Source: Bosea sp. BIWAKO-01 (GTDB lineage: Bacteria; Pseudomonadota; Alphaproteobacteria; Rhizobiales; Beijerinckiaceae). Taken from it: a stretch of 64,000 nt of DNA. Below, piece after piece: positions 1 through 10,519 of the stretch. The DNA lies in assembly GCF_001748145.1 (NCBI RefSeq), contig NZ_BCQA01000001.1, positions 1,426,001 to 1,490,000 of the forward strand. The letters are read 5' to 3'. Under the pieces are notes generated by a model that worked only from the letters and a program-made list of their open reading frames with translations, did not search any database and was not told the DNA's origin. Position 1 is the first letter of the stretch, and the number at the start of each line of letters is the position of its first letter. Position numbers and translations under genes: made by a program.

Positions 1-2
1 AG

Positions 3-1676
3 GGGCTCGCGGAGGCGCGGCACAACCTCGTGATCGTCGGGATCTTCTCGATCGTCGTGAACACGCTGGTGCTGGCTGTGCCGATCTATCTGTTCCAGAT
101 GTCGGACAGGGTGCTGACCAGCCGCAGCCTCGATACGCTGGCGATGCTCTCGGTCATCGTGATGGTCGCGATCCTCGCCCATGTCCTGCTCGACATGATG
201 CGCCGCTTCATCCTGATGCGGGTTGCCGTGGATGTCGAGAGCCGGCTCGGTGGTCCCGTTCTCAGCGCCGCGGCCAAGGCGGCCCAGAGCGGCTCGAACC
301 GGGAATTCCAGATCCTCGCCGATCTTCAGCAGATCAGGAGCTTCCTGACCGGGCCAGTCATCCTGACGATGCTCGATGCGCCGACCGCGCCGATCTACCT
401 GCTGGCGGTCTATCTGATCCACCCGCATCTGGGCTACATCGTCACGGTCGCCGCCATCGTCCTGTTCGTGGTCGCCTATTTCAACCAGAAGCTGACCGCC
501 GTCCCCTTCGCAAGGTCAAGCGCCTTCGCGACGCGCGCCAATCTGCAGTCGGAAGCGATGTCGCGGAACTCCCAGGTGATCAACGCGATGGGCATGATCC
601 CGGAGGGCGTGCTGATCTGGGGCCGCGAGACCGCGGAATCCCTGAAGGCGCAGGTCAGCGCCCAAGATCGCAACATCATGATGACCGGGCTGTCGAAATT
701 CTTCCGGCTCGGTACGCAGATCGCCATGCTCGGCTGGGGCGCCTGGCTATCCCTGGAAGGATCCCTCACCGGCGGCATGGTCATCGCGTCATCAGTGGTC
801 GCTGGCCGCGCGCTGGCACCGCTTGAAGGCACGATCGAGGGCTGGCGCAGCTTCATCCACGCGCGCGCCGCCTATTCCCGCGTTCAGGCCCTGTTGCAGG
901 CCTCGCCGCTCAATCTCGATCGGCTGCGGTTGCCGAACCCCAAGGGCCGCCTTGATGTCGAGCGCATCCTCTATGTGCCGCCACCGAACAAGAAGGTCAT
1001 CCTGAACGGCATCAGCTTCAGCCTCGAACCCGGCGACTCGCTTGCCATCGTCGGCGCCTCGGGCAGCGGCAAGTCGACGCTCGCGCGCATGCTGGTCGGC
1101 TCGATCACGCCCACGGCTGGCACGGTGCGGCTCGACCGGATGGAGCAGCGCAACTGGGACCCACGGCAGTTCGGCGAGAATGTCGGCTATCTCCCGCAGG
1201 ACACCCAGCTCTTCCCGGCATCGATCAAGGCCAATATCGCCCGGATGCGCGACGATGCGCGCGACGAAGACGTGTACGAGGCCGCCGAGATCGCCGATAT
1301 CCACGAAATGGTCGCCCAGTTCGTCCATGGCTACGAGACGCAGATCGGCATCGATGGCAGCCCGCTCTCCGGTGGGCAGAAGCAGCGGCTCGGGCTCGCC
1401 CGCGCCTTCTTCGGAAATCCGAGACTGGTCGTTCTCGACGAGCCCAACTCCAATCTCGATACGATCGGCGAGGCCGCGCTGGCACGAGCCTTCGAGCGCG
1501 CCAAGGCGCGAGGCATGACAGTCGTGGCGGTAACGCAGCGGCCAGCCCTGCTGCGCAGCGTCGACAAGATCATGATGATCAAGGACGGCGCGGTCCAGGC
1601 GATCGGCGCACGCGACGACATCCTGCCGCTGATCGTCGGGCAGCGGAGCATCGACAGCACGCCAAGGCCGAACTGA
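3..1676 (+). CDS. Type I secretion ABC transporter/ATPase (PrtD/HlyB-like), 5'-truncated
   Basis: This is the inner-membrane ABC component of a type I secretion system, which exports an unfolded protein from cytoplasm to outside using ATP. The reading frame is open to the left edge, so the start lies outside the window and the GTG at 30 is internal. The N-terminal half is hydrophobic and carries the PrtD-type run around PIYLFQMSDRVLTSRS. The C-terminal half is a nucleotide-binding domain with Walker A GASGSGKS near nt 1053-1076, signature LSGGQKQR near 1366 and Walker B LVVLDEP near 1426. The last is followed by NSNLD, as in PrtD rather than drug exporters. The HlyD-family gene begins 67 bp downstream, so the two probably form one transcript. 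No RTX or other substrate gene is visible, so the cargo is unknown. Confidence 0.9.
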   Translation, partial: GLAEARHNLVIVGIFSIVVNTLVLAVPIYLFQMSDRVLTSRSLDTLAMLSVIVMVAILAHVLLDMMRRFILMRVAVDVESRLGGPVLSAAAKAAQSGSNREFQILADLQQIRSFLTGPVILTMLDAPTAPIYLLAVYLIHPHLGYIVTVAAIVLFVVAYFNQKLTAVPFARSSAFATRANLQSEAMSRNSQVINAMGMIPEGVLIWGRETAESLKAQVSAQDRNIMMTGLSKFFRLGTQIAMLGWGAWLSLEGSLTGGMVIASSVVAGRALAPLEGTIEGWRSFIHARAAYSRVQALLQASPLNLDRLRLPNPKGRLDVERILYVPPPNKKVILNGISFSLEPGDSLAIVGASGSGKSTLARMLVGSITPTAGTVRLDRMEQRNWDPRQFGENVGYLPQDTQLFPASIKANIARMRDDARDEDVYEAAEIADIHEMVAQFVHGYETQIGIDGSPLSGGQKQRLGLARAFFGNPRLVVLDEPNSNLDTIGEAALARAFERAKARGMTVVAVTQRPALLRSVDKIMMIKDGAVQAIGARDDILPLIVGQRSIDSTPRPN

Positions 1677-1743
1677 GGTTCTGTGCCGCCACGCTCCTGC
1701 CCAGCGGGCAGTCAGGCGTTTTGCAAGGGTGGAGAGACGCACG

Positions 1744-3084
1744 ATGACCGCAATGATCGCAGCTCAACCCTGGTATGGCGACGTCCCGCGCAACACCCGC
1801 TGGGCGAAACTCAGCGGCATCGCCATCATGCTGATGACGATCATGGGTTTCGGCGTCTGGGGCAATACCGCACCGATCTCAGGCGCAGTGATCGCGCCGG
1901 GGGTCTTCGTGACCACGGGACAGAACAAGACGATCCAGCATCTTGAAGGCGGCGTGATCCGCGAGATCATGGTGCGAGAGGGCGACGTCGTCCTGCCCGG
2001 CCAGTTGCTCGTGCAGCTCGACGACACCTCTTCCCGGGCGGAACTCCGCCGGCACCTGCTCAAGCAGATGCGGCTGGAAGCGGTCGAGGCGCGGCTGAAC
2101 ACCGAGGCGGCCGGTCGGTCTCAACTGATATTCCCCGCCCACCTGATTGCGAGCAGCACCGACCCCGATGTCGCCGCGATGCTCCAGGCGCAGACGGCGA
2201 CTTTCATTGCCCGCCAGAACAACATCGCCAATGACATTTCGGCTCAGCAAAAGGGCATCGACGGGCTGGAGGAAAGAATCGCAGGCAGCAAGGCCCAGCT
2301 TGCCGCCGTCGCCCAGCAGAGCGAACTCCTCAAGGAAGAGCTCGCTGGCAAACAGGCCCTGCTGGACCGTGGCTATATCCGCAAGCCCGACGTCCTCGCG
2401 CTTCAGCGCAACGCGGCCAATCTCCGCGGCGAGGCCGGCCGGATCACCGGGGATATCGGCGACGCGCGGGAGCGCATCGCTCGCGCAGTCGAGCAGATCG
2501 ATGGTGTCAGAAAGAACGCGATCAAGGCCGCATCGGAGCAGTTGCAGGACGTCAGCGCCGATCTGAACGATGTCCGCGAACGCATCCACACGGTGAAGGG
2601 AGTTCTCGACCGCGCCAGGATCGTCACTCCGGTCAAGGGAACCGTGGTCAAGCTGCGCTACCACACTGCCGGCGGCGTCATCGAGGCAGGCAAGAGCATC
2701 ATGGAAATCGTCTCGCTGCAGGAAGAGCTCGTCATCGAGACGCATGTCCGTCCGCAGGATATCGACAAGATCAAGCACAGTCAGATCGCGACCGTCCGCC
2801 TGAGCGCTCTCAACCAGCGCACGACGCCGATGATCAAGGGCAAGGTGATCTATATTTCGGCAGATGCCCTGCCGGATGAAAGGCAGCGCGGATACCCGAA
2901 TACGTCCGATCTCTATGTCGTACGGGTCCGCCTCGAGAACAGCAGCGTCGCCGCGATCCGCGATTTCCAGCCGACGGCCGGCATGCCGGCAGAGGTCTAC
3001 ATCCAGACGAAGGAACGTACGTTCTTCGAATATCTGATGCAGCCGCTGAAGGACAGCATGGCGCGCGCTTTCCGGGAAACCTGA
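1744..3084 (+). CDS. HlyD-family type I secretion periplasmic adaptor
   Basis: This membrane fusion protein would link the ABC exporter just upstream to an outer-membrane TolC-like channel. I start it at ATG 1744, preceded by GGAGAG with good spacing, rather than the in-frame GTG at 1729. The 446-residue product has a short cytoplasmic N-terminus, one membrane segment at about residues 18-38, and a lipoyl-like hairpin containing QHLEGGVIREI. A long coiled-coil region (about 120-290) follows, then a C-terminal beta-barrel region. This order and length are typical of PrtE/HlyD adaptors. The TolC partner is not in the window. A strong hairpin lies just after the stop. Confidence 0.92.
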   Translation: MTAMIAAQPWYGDVPRNTRWAKLSGIAIMLMTIMGFGVWGNTAPISGAVIAPGVFVTTGQNKTIQHLEGGVIREIMVREGDVVLPGQLLVQLDDTSSRAELRRHLLKQMRLEAVEARLNTEAAGRSQLIFPAHLIASSTDPDVAAMLQAQTATFIARQNNIANDISAQQKGIDGLEERIAGSKAQLAAVAQQSELLKEELAGKQALLDRGYIRKPDVLALQRNAANLRGEAGRITGDIGDARERIARAVEQIDGVRKNAIKAASEQLQDVSADLNDVRERIHTVKGVLDRARIVTPVKGTVVKLRYHTAGGVIEAGKSIMEIVSLQEELVIETHVRPQDIDKIKHSQIATVRLSALNQRTTPMIKGKVIYISADALPDERQRGYPNTSDLYVVRVRLENSSVAAIRDFQPTAGMPAEVYIQTKERTFFEYLMQPLKDSMARAFRET

Positions 3085-3097
3085 GCCGCCGATGTGA

Positions 3098-3124
3098 GGC
3101 GGGCGCCTTTTCGGGGCGCCCGCC
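3098..3124. terminator. Bidirectional hairpin between convergent genes
   Basis: A perfect 10-bp inverted repeat (GGCGGGCGCC at 3098-3107, GGCGCCCGCC at 3115-3124) closes a 7-base loop. It sits in the 50-bp gap between the convergent HlyD-family gene and cueR. There is no clear T-tract on either side, so it may act as an mRNA end-stabiliser or shared terminator. Confidence 0.6.
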
Positions 3125-3134
3125 ATGTCCGGCT

Positions 3135-3581
3135 TCAGGCGTGATGCCGTACCCTGCCGCGAGAGCCTGCCGGAACCGCCGCTTGCCGGACGGGAGCATC
3201 GGCGAGGTCCTCGAGAATCGGGCAATCGGGGCGGCCATCACCGTGGCAATGATGCGCCAAATGGCCGAGCGTCTTCACCATTGCCTGAAGCTCGCCGATC
3301 CGCGCCTCGAGCTCGCCGATGTGGCGCAGGGCAAACGCCTTCACATCGGCACTCGCCCGACTCTTGTCGCGCCAGAGCGCCAGGAGTTCACGCGTTTCCT
3401 CAATCGAGAACCCGAGATTCCGGGCGCGCTTAACGAAGCGCAACGTGTGGACGTCGTCACCGGCATAGACCCGATAACCCGCCTCGGTGCGCACCGGAGC
3501 CTCGATCAGCCCGATGCTCTCGTAGTAGCGGATCATCTTTGCGCTGACGCCCGAGGCGGTGGCCGCTTGTCCGATGTTCAT
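3135..3581 (-). CDS. cueR: MerR-family copper-responsive regulator CueR/HmrR
   Basis: This cytoplasmic Cu(I) sensor distorts 19-bp-spacer promoters to switch on copper efflux. The N-terminal winged helix is typical (MNIGQAATASGVSAKMIRYY), followed by the long dimerisation helix. The metal loop near residue 113 reads CHGDGRPDCPIL, matching the two-cysteine Cu(I) loop of CueR. The ATG at 3581 has an AGGAGGA ribosome site. The 148-residue product has a somewhat basic C-terminal tail. It lies directly downstream of copA on the same strand (22-bp gap from copA stop to cueR start), so it may be co-transcribed and autoregulated. Two matching operators occur upstream of copA and of the small HMA gene. 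The symbol could equally be hmrR in alphaproteobacterial usage. Confidence 0.93.
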   Translation of the reverse strand: MNIGQAATASGVSAKMIRYYESIGLIEAPVRTEAGYRVYAGDDVHTLRFVKRARNLGFSIEETRELLALWRDKSRASADVKAFALRHIGELEARIGELQAMVKTLGHLAHHCHGDGRPDCPILEDLADAPVRQAAVPAGSRGRVRHHA

Positions 3582-3603
3582 CTCTCATGCTCCTCCTACA
3601 GTC

Positions 3604-6135
<2,532 letters not shown>

Positions 6136-6164
6136 GGCTTGATCTCCGCATGTTGATGGCGAGG

Positions 6165-6195
6165 GTTATGATCCTTCCCATGATGGGAAGGTCAA
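6165..6195 (-). promoter_or_regulatory. CueR-type promoter of copA
   Basis: Read on the minus strand: TTGACC (6195-6190), a 19-base spacer, then CATAAC (6170-6165). The spacer contains the palindrome CCTTCCCATGATGGGAAGG (6173-6191, given on the plus strand). A 19-bp spacer with a CCTTCC...GGAAGG dyad is the known signature of CueR/MerR-activated promoters. It ends about 30 bp before the copA start. Confidence 0.85.
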
Positions 6196-6268
6196 GGCCA
6201 ATTTTCAACACTCCGCGAGATGGCCAGGAGACGCCATTGGACGTACGTCGGCAGCCCGCAAAAGACGC

Positions 6269-6299
6269 TTGACCTTCCCACCATTGGAAGCTTTAGGCT
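6269..6299 (+). promoter_or_regulatory. Second CueR-type promoter, for the small HMA gene
   Basis: On the plus strand: TTGACC (6269-6274), a 19-base spacer with the imperfect dyad CCTTCCCACCATTGGAAG, then TAGGCT (6294-6299). It mirrors the copA promoter 73 bp away and faces the opposite direction, ending about 32 bp before the ATG at 6332. The right half-site is weaker than in the copA copy. Confidence 0.78.
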
Positions 6300-6331
6300 C
6301 CTTTCATAACCCTAGGAAAGGACGCAGCACG

Positions 6332-6598
6332 ATGTGCGGATGCCAGAGCCATAGCGAGAAGACGACACCACAGACACAGCCTCAGGGCGCGGGAACGCTC
6401 AGCTTCCGCGTCGAGGACATGACCTACGGGCATTGCGCCGGTACGATCACGAAGGCGATCGAAACTGGCCTTCCCGGAACCCGCGTCCAGGCCGACCCGG
6501 CCTCGAAACTGGTCAGCGTCCAGGGCACCAGCGACCGCGCCGCCATCGCGGCGATCGTCACGGCGGCCGGCTACACGCCGCAGCCCGTCACCGCCTGA
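6332..6598 (+). CDS. Small heavy-metal-associated-domain protein, CopZ-like but with Tyr for the first Cys
   Basis: This 88-residue protein probably binds or ferries copper in the cytoplasm. The start is ATG 6332 with AGGAAAGGA upstream; longer in-frame starts would run into the promoter. The N-terminus is MCGCQSHSE, a short Cys/His tail. One HMA domain follows, with the metal site MTYGHCAGT near residue 31 where related proteins have MTCGHC. The first cysteine of the CxxC pair is therefore Tyr (codon TAC). The rest of the fold (VQADPASKLVSVQG, AAGYTPQPV) looks intact. Metal might be held by the remaining Cys with His or with the N-terminal CGC, or the protein may have lost classical Cu(I) binding. 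It has its own CueR-type promoter and is divergent from copA. Confidence 0.82.
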   Translation: MCGCQSHSEKTTPQTQPQGAGTLSFRVEDMTYGHCAGTITKAIETGLPGTRVQADPASKLVSVQGTSDRAAIAAIVTAAGYTPQPVTA

Positions 6599-6608
6599 TC
6601 CAACATCC

Positions 6609-6637
6609 TGCGCCTGGTCAGCTATAGGCCAGGCGCA
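6609..6637. terminator. Hairpin between the HMA gene and the IclR gene
   Basis: Perfect 9-bp arms (TGCGCCTGG at 6609-6617, CCAGGCGCA at 6629-6637) surround an 11-base loop. The hairpin lies 10 bp after the HMA gene stop and includes the last codons and stop of the convergent IclR gene, so one structure could serve both. There is no strong T-run. Confidence 0.55.
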
Positions 6638-7403
6638 ACCCCGCCTCGTGGCAGCAGGCCTTCAGGCTGGTAAGGATCGCCTTCTCATCGGTCTGCACGC
6701 CATGGCGCTGCAGGCATGGCACCAGGATCGCCGCCTGCGCATAGCCCGCCGGTCCGATGACCGGGCAGGCGATGTCGGTAACCGCCAGAATGTCGCGGCT
6801 TGGTGCGATCTGGTGTCCCTGCTCCCTGATCATCTCGAAGATGGCCGCAACGCCGGTGCTCTCGAGCCGCGTCAGCGCCTCATGATCGGCATCCTTCATC
6901 AGGGTCAGACGCCGTGCCCGTGTCTGGAACGCCAGGATGAGCAATCCGGAATTGGCTTCCAGCGCCGGCCTGCCATAGCCCGGCCGCACGGTAACCGTCG
7001 CGTCGAGATGTCCGGAGGTCGTCGCAAGTACCACGGTCTGCGCACGGCTCAGCACGACGAGATGGGCCGCCTGGCCGCTCTCCTCGCTGAAGCGCTCCAT
7101 CAGAGGCAGTACGACCGAGGTCAGTTGCCGCCCGCTGGGCGTCCTGATGCCGAGATCGAACAATCGTCGCGATAGTGCGAGCCTGTCCGTTCCCGCCTCC
7201 CGCACCAGATATCCGCGCTGCTGCAGCACGAAGACCATGCGGAAGATCTCGCTTTTCGAGCGCTCCAGCCGCTCGGCAATGGTGCGGGTCGAAAGCGGCT
7301 CGCCGACATCCGCCAGCAGCTCGAGAATATCCAACCCCTTCTCCAGAGCCGGAGCGGAATAAGAGGCCTTCTCGCCGTCATCTGTTTCCGGAAGGTCAGG
7401 CAT
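6618..7403 (-). CDS. IclR-family transcriptional regulator
   Basis: A DNA-binding repressor or activator with an N-terminal winged helix (YSAPALEKGLDILELL, then TIAERLERSKSEIFRMV) and a C-terminal effector-binding domain (about residues 90-255). I prefer ATG 7403, which has GAGG four bases upstream, over ATG 7418, which has no ribosome site. That gives 261 residues, the usual family size. It is divergent from the amino-acid ABC importer and deacylase genes and most likely controls them in response to their substrate or a breakdown product. The ligand cannot be told from sequence. Confidence 0.9.
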   Translation of the reverse strand: MPDLPETDDGEKASYSAPALEKGLDILELLADVGEPLSTRTIAERLERSKSEIFRMVFVLQQRGYLVREAGTDRLALSRRLFDLGIRTPSGRQLTSVVLPLMERFSEESGQAAHLVVLSRAQTVVLATTSGHLDATVTVRPGYGRPALEANSGLLILAFQTRARRLTLMKDADHEALTRLESTGVAAIFEMIREQGHQIAPSRDILAVTDIACPVIGPAGYAQAAILVPCLQRHGVQTDEKAILTSLKACCHEAGLRLAYS

Positions 7404-7413
7404 GCTGCCTCGT

Positions 7414-7457
7414 TTCATATGTGAAGCTTGACATCAAATAAGAAGCCAACCTAGCCT
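7414..7457. promoter_or_regulatory. Possible operator and promoter between iclR-type gene and importer operon
   Basis: A short dyad TTCATATGTGAA (7414-7425) lies just before a consensus-like -35 box TTGACA (7428-7433). A weak -10 candidate TAGCCT follows at 7452-7457 with an 18-bp spacer. The dyad overlaps the leader of the IclR gene and is a reasonable IclR binding site. The assignment rests on pattern and position only. Confidence 0.35.
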
Positions 7458-7476
7458 CTTGTAAAGGGGAGGCTCA

Positions 7477-7551
7477 ATGACACCATCGCTGATCACTCTG
7501 TCGGTATGTTGTGGGCGTGCCGTCACGCCGCCTGCGGCCATGGCGGTCTGA
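7477..7551 (+). CDS. Possible 24-residue leader peptide
   Basis: ATG 7477 follows a very strong ribosome site (AAAGGGGAGG, 7463-7472). It opens a 24-codon frame ending at TGA 7549-7551, five bases before the permease ATG at 7557. The product is mostly neutral with an adjacent Cys pair and has no recognisable domain. It could be a translated leader that couples to the permease, or just the site of ribosome loading. Conservation of the frame in relatives is needed to call it real. Confidence 0.25.
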   Translation: MTPSLITLSVCCGRAVTPPAAMAV

Positions 7552-7556
7552 GCGCG

Positions 7557-8219
7557 ATGAAGTACGGCCTGCAATTTCGGGACGTGTTTGCGGCGTGGGA
7601 ATCGATCCTCGACGGCGTCTGGATCACGCTTCTGCTCTCGGCCTGCGCGATGCTCGGCGGCCTCGCCATCGGCGTCGCCTGTGCTGCGGCGCGTGTCTAT
7701 GGCCCGGGCTCGCTGAAGCGGATCGTCGGTGGCTATGTCGAGGTGATCCGCAACACGCCGCTGCTGGTCCAGCTCTTCCTGATCTTCTTCGGCCTGCCGA
7801 GCTTCGGCCTCCGGCTCGACGGCCTGACGGCGGCGATCATCGCGCTCGTCATCAATCTCGGCGCCTATACCACAGAGATCGTCCGAGCCGGACTGGAAGC
7901 TGTGCCGAAGGCACAGACCGAGGCCGGCCACTCGCTCGGCCTCTCCGGCCTGCAGGTCTTCCGCTACATCGTGATGTTCCCGGCGCTTAAATCGATGTTC
8001 CCCGCGCTCGCCAGCCAATTCGTGCTGCTGATGCTGGCGACGAGCGTCGTCTCGCAGATTTCTGTCGAGGACCTGTTCCACGCGGCCTCGATCGTGCAGT
8101 CGCGCACCTTCCGCGACTTCGAAGTCTACACCGTGATCAGCGTGCTCTATCTCGGCCTCGCGCTGGCCTTCCGCGGCCTCTTTGCCGGCATCTATTACTG
8201 GGCGTTCGTCAGGCGATGA
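7557..8219 (+). CDS. Polar amino-acid ABC transporter permease (HisM/HisQ family)
   Basis: Inner-membrane subunit of an amino-acid importer, 220 residues. The PAAT-family permease core is clear: YVEVIRNTPLLVQLFLIFF, then GAYTTEIVRAGLEAVP and the EAA loop EAGHSLGLSGLQVFRYIV, which contacts the ATPase. The ATG at 7557 starts MKYGLQF; an upstream in-frame ATG at 7506 would add 17 residues with no family likeness. The stop overlaps the next permease start by four bases. With that permease, the ATPase and the binding protein it makes a complete importer. Substrate class (polar or basic amino acids) is inferred from family only. Confidence 0.9.
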   Translation: MKYGLQFRDVFAAWESILDGVWITLLLSACAMLGGLAIGVACAAARVYGPGSLKRIVGGYVEVIRNTPLLVQLFLIFFGLPSFGLRLDGLTAAIIALVINLGAYTTEIVRAGLEAVPKAQTEAGHSLGLSGLQVFRYIVMFPALKSMFPALASQFVLLMLATSVVSQISVEDLFHAASIVQSRTFRDFEVYTVISVLYLGLALAFRGLFAGIYYWAFVRR

Positions 8220-8866
8220 TCCGTTCCTTCGGCCTGATCGATGTGATGTACCTGGTCGCGGCGGCGCGCTGGACCGTGGCCTTGACCGTCACCGCCTTCA
8301 CCGGAGCCGCCCTGCTCGGCCTGGTCATCGCCGTCGTCCGCATCCTGCCTTTCGCGCCGCTGCGCTGGCTGGCGGCCGGCTACACTCATATCGTCCAGGG
8401 CACGCCGCTGCTGGTCTGGCTGTTCCTGATCTTCTTCGGCCTGCCGCTGATCGGCATCTCGGTCAATCCGTGGTTCGCAGCCGCCGTCGCCTTCTCGGTC
8501 TATGGCAGCGCCTTCCTCGGCGAGATCTGGCGCGGCGCGCTGATCTCGATCGCCAAGACGCAATGGGAGGCCGGCGCCTCGCTCGGCCTGTCGCTCTGGG
8601 AGCAGTTGCGCCACATCATCGTGCCGCAGTCGATCCGCGTCGCAATCCCGCCCACCGTCGGCTTCCTCGTCCAGCTCATCAAGAACACCTCGCTCGCCGC
8701 GACGATCGGGCTCGTCGAACTGACCCGCGAGGGCCAACTCACCGCCGCCGGCACCTACAAGCCCTTCGCCGTCTACATCACCGTCGCCTGCATCTACTTC
8801 CTGATGTGCTTCCCTCTCACGCAATGGAGCCGCTCGCTCGAGCGGAAGCTCGATGTCGCTCGTTGA
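8216..8866 (+). CDS. Polar amino-acid ABC transporter permease, second subunit
   Basis: Second membrane subunit of the importer, 216 residues. It has the expected YTHIVQGTPLLVWLFLIFFG segment, SAFLGEIWRGALISI and an EAA loop (EAGASLGLSLWEQLRHIIVP). The start ATG overlaps the previous stop (ATGA). Its own end overlaps the ATPase start by 14 bp, showing tight translational coupling. The two permeases probably form a heterodimer. Confidence 0.9.
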   Translation: MIRSFGLIDVMYLVAAARWTVALTVTAFTGAALLGLVIAVVRILPFAPLRWLAAGYTHIVQGTPLLVWLFLIFFGLPLIGISVNPWFAAAVAFSVYGSAFLGEIWRGALISIAKTQWEAGASLGLSLWEQLRHIIVPQSIRVAIPPTVGFLVQLIKNTSLAATIGLVELTREGQLTAAGTYKPFAVYITVACIYFLMCFPLTQWSRSLERKLDVAR

Positions 8867-9584
8867 AATCAAGGGGATCAGCAAGAGCTATGGTGCGGTC
8901 CAGGTTCTGAAGAACGTCTCGCTGGACGTCGCGAAGGGAGAGATCATCGCCGTGATCGGGCGCTCGGGCTCTGGCAAGAGCACCATGCTGCGCTGCATCA
9001 ACGGCCTCGAGCCGATCCAGGGCGGTTCGATCCTGGTCGACGGCGTGCAGGTGAACGACCCTAAGACCAACCTGCGCAAGCTCAGGCAGGAGGTCGGCAT
9101 CGTCTTCCAGAGCTTCAACCTGTTCCCGCATCTCTCGGTCTGCGACAACATCACGCTCGCGCCGCGGGTCGTGAAGAAGCAGGCGCCGGACGCGGCCCGC
9201 GAGATCGCCCGCGACGTGCTGCGCCGCGTCGGGCTGGAGGACAAGCTCGACGCCTTCCCGTCCCAGCTGTCCGGCGGCCAGCAGCAGCGCGTCGCCATCG
9301 CCCGTTCGCTCGCGATGCAGCCCAAGCTGATGCTGTTCGACGAGGTCACCTCGGCGCTCGATCCCGAACTCACCGGCGAGGTGCTGAAGGTGCTCGAATC
9401 GGTGGCACAGGACGGCATGACGATGATCCTCGTCACGCATGAGATGGGCTTTGCCCGCCGCTTCGGCTCGCGCGTCGTCTTCATGCACGAGGGCCGCATT
9501 CACGAAGAAGGCCAGGCCGCGGCGGTGCTCGCCGAGCCGAAGACGCCCGAACTGCAGACCTTCCTCAGCGCGGTCCTGCACTGA
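8853..9584 (+). CDS. Amino-acid ABC transporter ATP-binding protein (GlnQ/HisP family)
   Basis: The 243-residue ATPase energises the importer. It shows Walker [10 protein letters not shown] near residue 35, Q-loop [10 protein letters not shown], signature [16 protein letters not shown] and Walker [15 protein letters not shown], with the switch His in VTHEMGFA. These features are typical of the polar amino-acid uptake subfamily. The start overlaps the upstream permease gene. Confidence 0.95.
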   Translation: MSLVEIKGISKSYGAVQVLKNVSLDVAKGEIIAVIGRSGSGKSTMLRCINGLEPIQGGSILVDGVQVNDPKTNLRKLRQEVGIVFQSFNLFPHLSVCDNITLAPRVVKKQAPDAAREIARDVLRRVGLEDKLDAFPSQLSGGQQQRVAIARSLAMQPKLMLFDEVTSALDPELTGEVLKVLESVAQDGMTMILVTHEMGFARRFGSRVVFMHEGRIHEEGQAAAVLAEPKTPELQTFLSAVLH

Positions 9585-9627
9585 GGAGGCCGATCGACAC
9601 CAGTTGCACAACGAGGGGAGACGAAAC

Positions 9628-10410
9628 ATGCGTTCGCTATTTGCAGGTTTGGCTGCACTGACTGTTGCCGTCTTTGGCGGAGCCGAAGCCCGGGCCGACA
9701 AGCTCCAGGACATCCTGTCCAAGGGCGTGGTGCGCATCGGCGTGCCGCTCGATGCCCCGCCCTTCGGCGCCCAGGACGAGAACCGCAAGCCGATCGGCTT
9801 CGACATCGAGATGGCCGAGATGGTCGCCAAGGGGCTCGGCGTGAAGCTCGAGATGCAGCAGATCACCGGCGCCAACCGGATTCCGTTCCTGCTCACCGAC
9901 AAGGTCGATATCGTGATCTCGGTGATGGGTCTGACGCCGGAGCGCGCCAAGCAGATCCAGTTCACCGCGCCCTATGCCAACACCTTCCTGGCCGTCTATG
10001 GCGCCAAGGCCTCGCCGGTCAGCAGCCCCGAAACCATCGGCTCCGCCCGGGTCGCCGCCGCCAAGGGCACGACACAGGAACTGGCGATCTCGGCGACCGC
10101 CCCCAAGGCGAGCCTGATGCGCACCGAGGACGATGCCACGGCCGCGGCAGCCTATATCACCGGCCAGGCCGACCTGCTCGCCACCAACAGCATCGTCGCG
10201 CAGGCGCTGGCCAAGCAGAACCCGAACAAGGAATTCGAGCGCAAGTTCGTCATCCGCCGCAGCCCGGCCCATATGGGTGTGCAGATGGATCAGCATAATC
10301 TCGTGCGCTGGCTCGACGGCTTCATCTTCTTCAATGCGATGAATGGCGAACTCGACCGGCTGCATCGCAAATATCTCGACATACCGATGGACCCGCTGCC
10401 GACGCTCTGA
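9628..10410 (+). CDS. Periplasmic amino-acid-binding protein of the importer
   Basis: A secreted solute-binding protein (SBP_bac_3 type), 260 residues. The start ATG 9628 gives a clean signal peptide (MRSLFAGLAALTVAVF...AEARA) with cleavage before DKLQDILSKG. The mature protein has PLDAPPFGAQDE and GFDIEMAEMVAKGLGV, the usual ligand-lobe motifs. The open frame upstream of 9628 is read-through and should not be included. It is the last transporter gene and is followed by a strong terminator-like hairpin. Ligand identity is not evident. Confidence 0.93.
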   Translation: MRSLFAGLAALTVAVFGGAEARADKLQDILSKGVVRIGVPLDAPPFGAQDENRKPIGFDIEMAEMVAKGLGVKLEMQQITGANRIPFLLTDKVDIVISVMGLTPERAKQIQFTAPYANTFLAVYGAKASPVSSPETIGSARVAAAKGTTQELAISATAPKASLMRTEDDATAAAAYITGQADLLATNSIVAQALAKQNPNKEFERKFVIRRSPAHMGVQMDQHNLVRWLDGFIFFNAMNGELDRLHRKYLDIPMDPLPTL

Positions 10411-10426
10411 GCGACGCCAGACATCA

Positions 10427-10454
10427 GCCGGGCGCGGGCCGCGCCCGGCATTTT
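10427..10454 (+). terminator. Rho-independent-type terminator after the binding-protein gene
   Basis: Perfect 10-bp GC arms (GCCGGGCGCG at 10427-10436, CGCGCCCGGC at 10440-10449) with a 3-base loop, followed by ATTTT. It is 16 bp after the stop. Partial read-through into the deacylase gene 66 bp on is likely, so it may set transporter:enzyme ratios. Confidence 0.75.
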
Positions 10455-10519
10455 CCCTTCAGACTGCGCCACCGGGCCGGATTGCCGCCCGCCAGCCTCG
10501 GCGCGCCCGCGAGCCAGCC

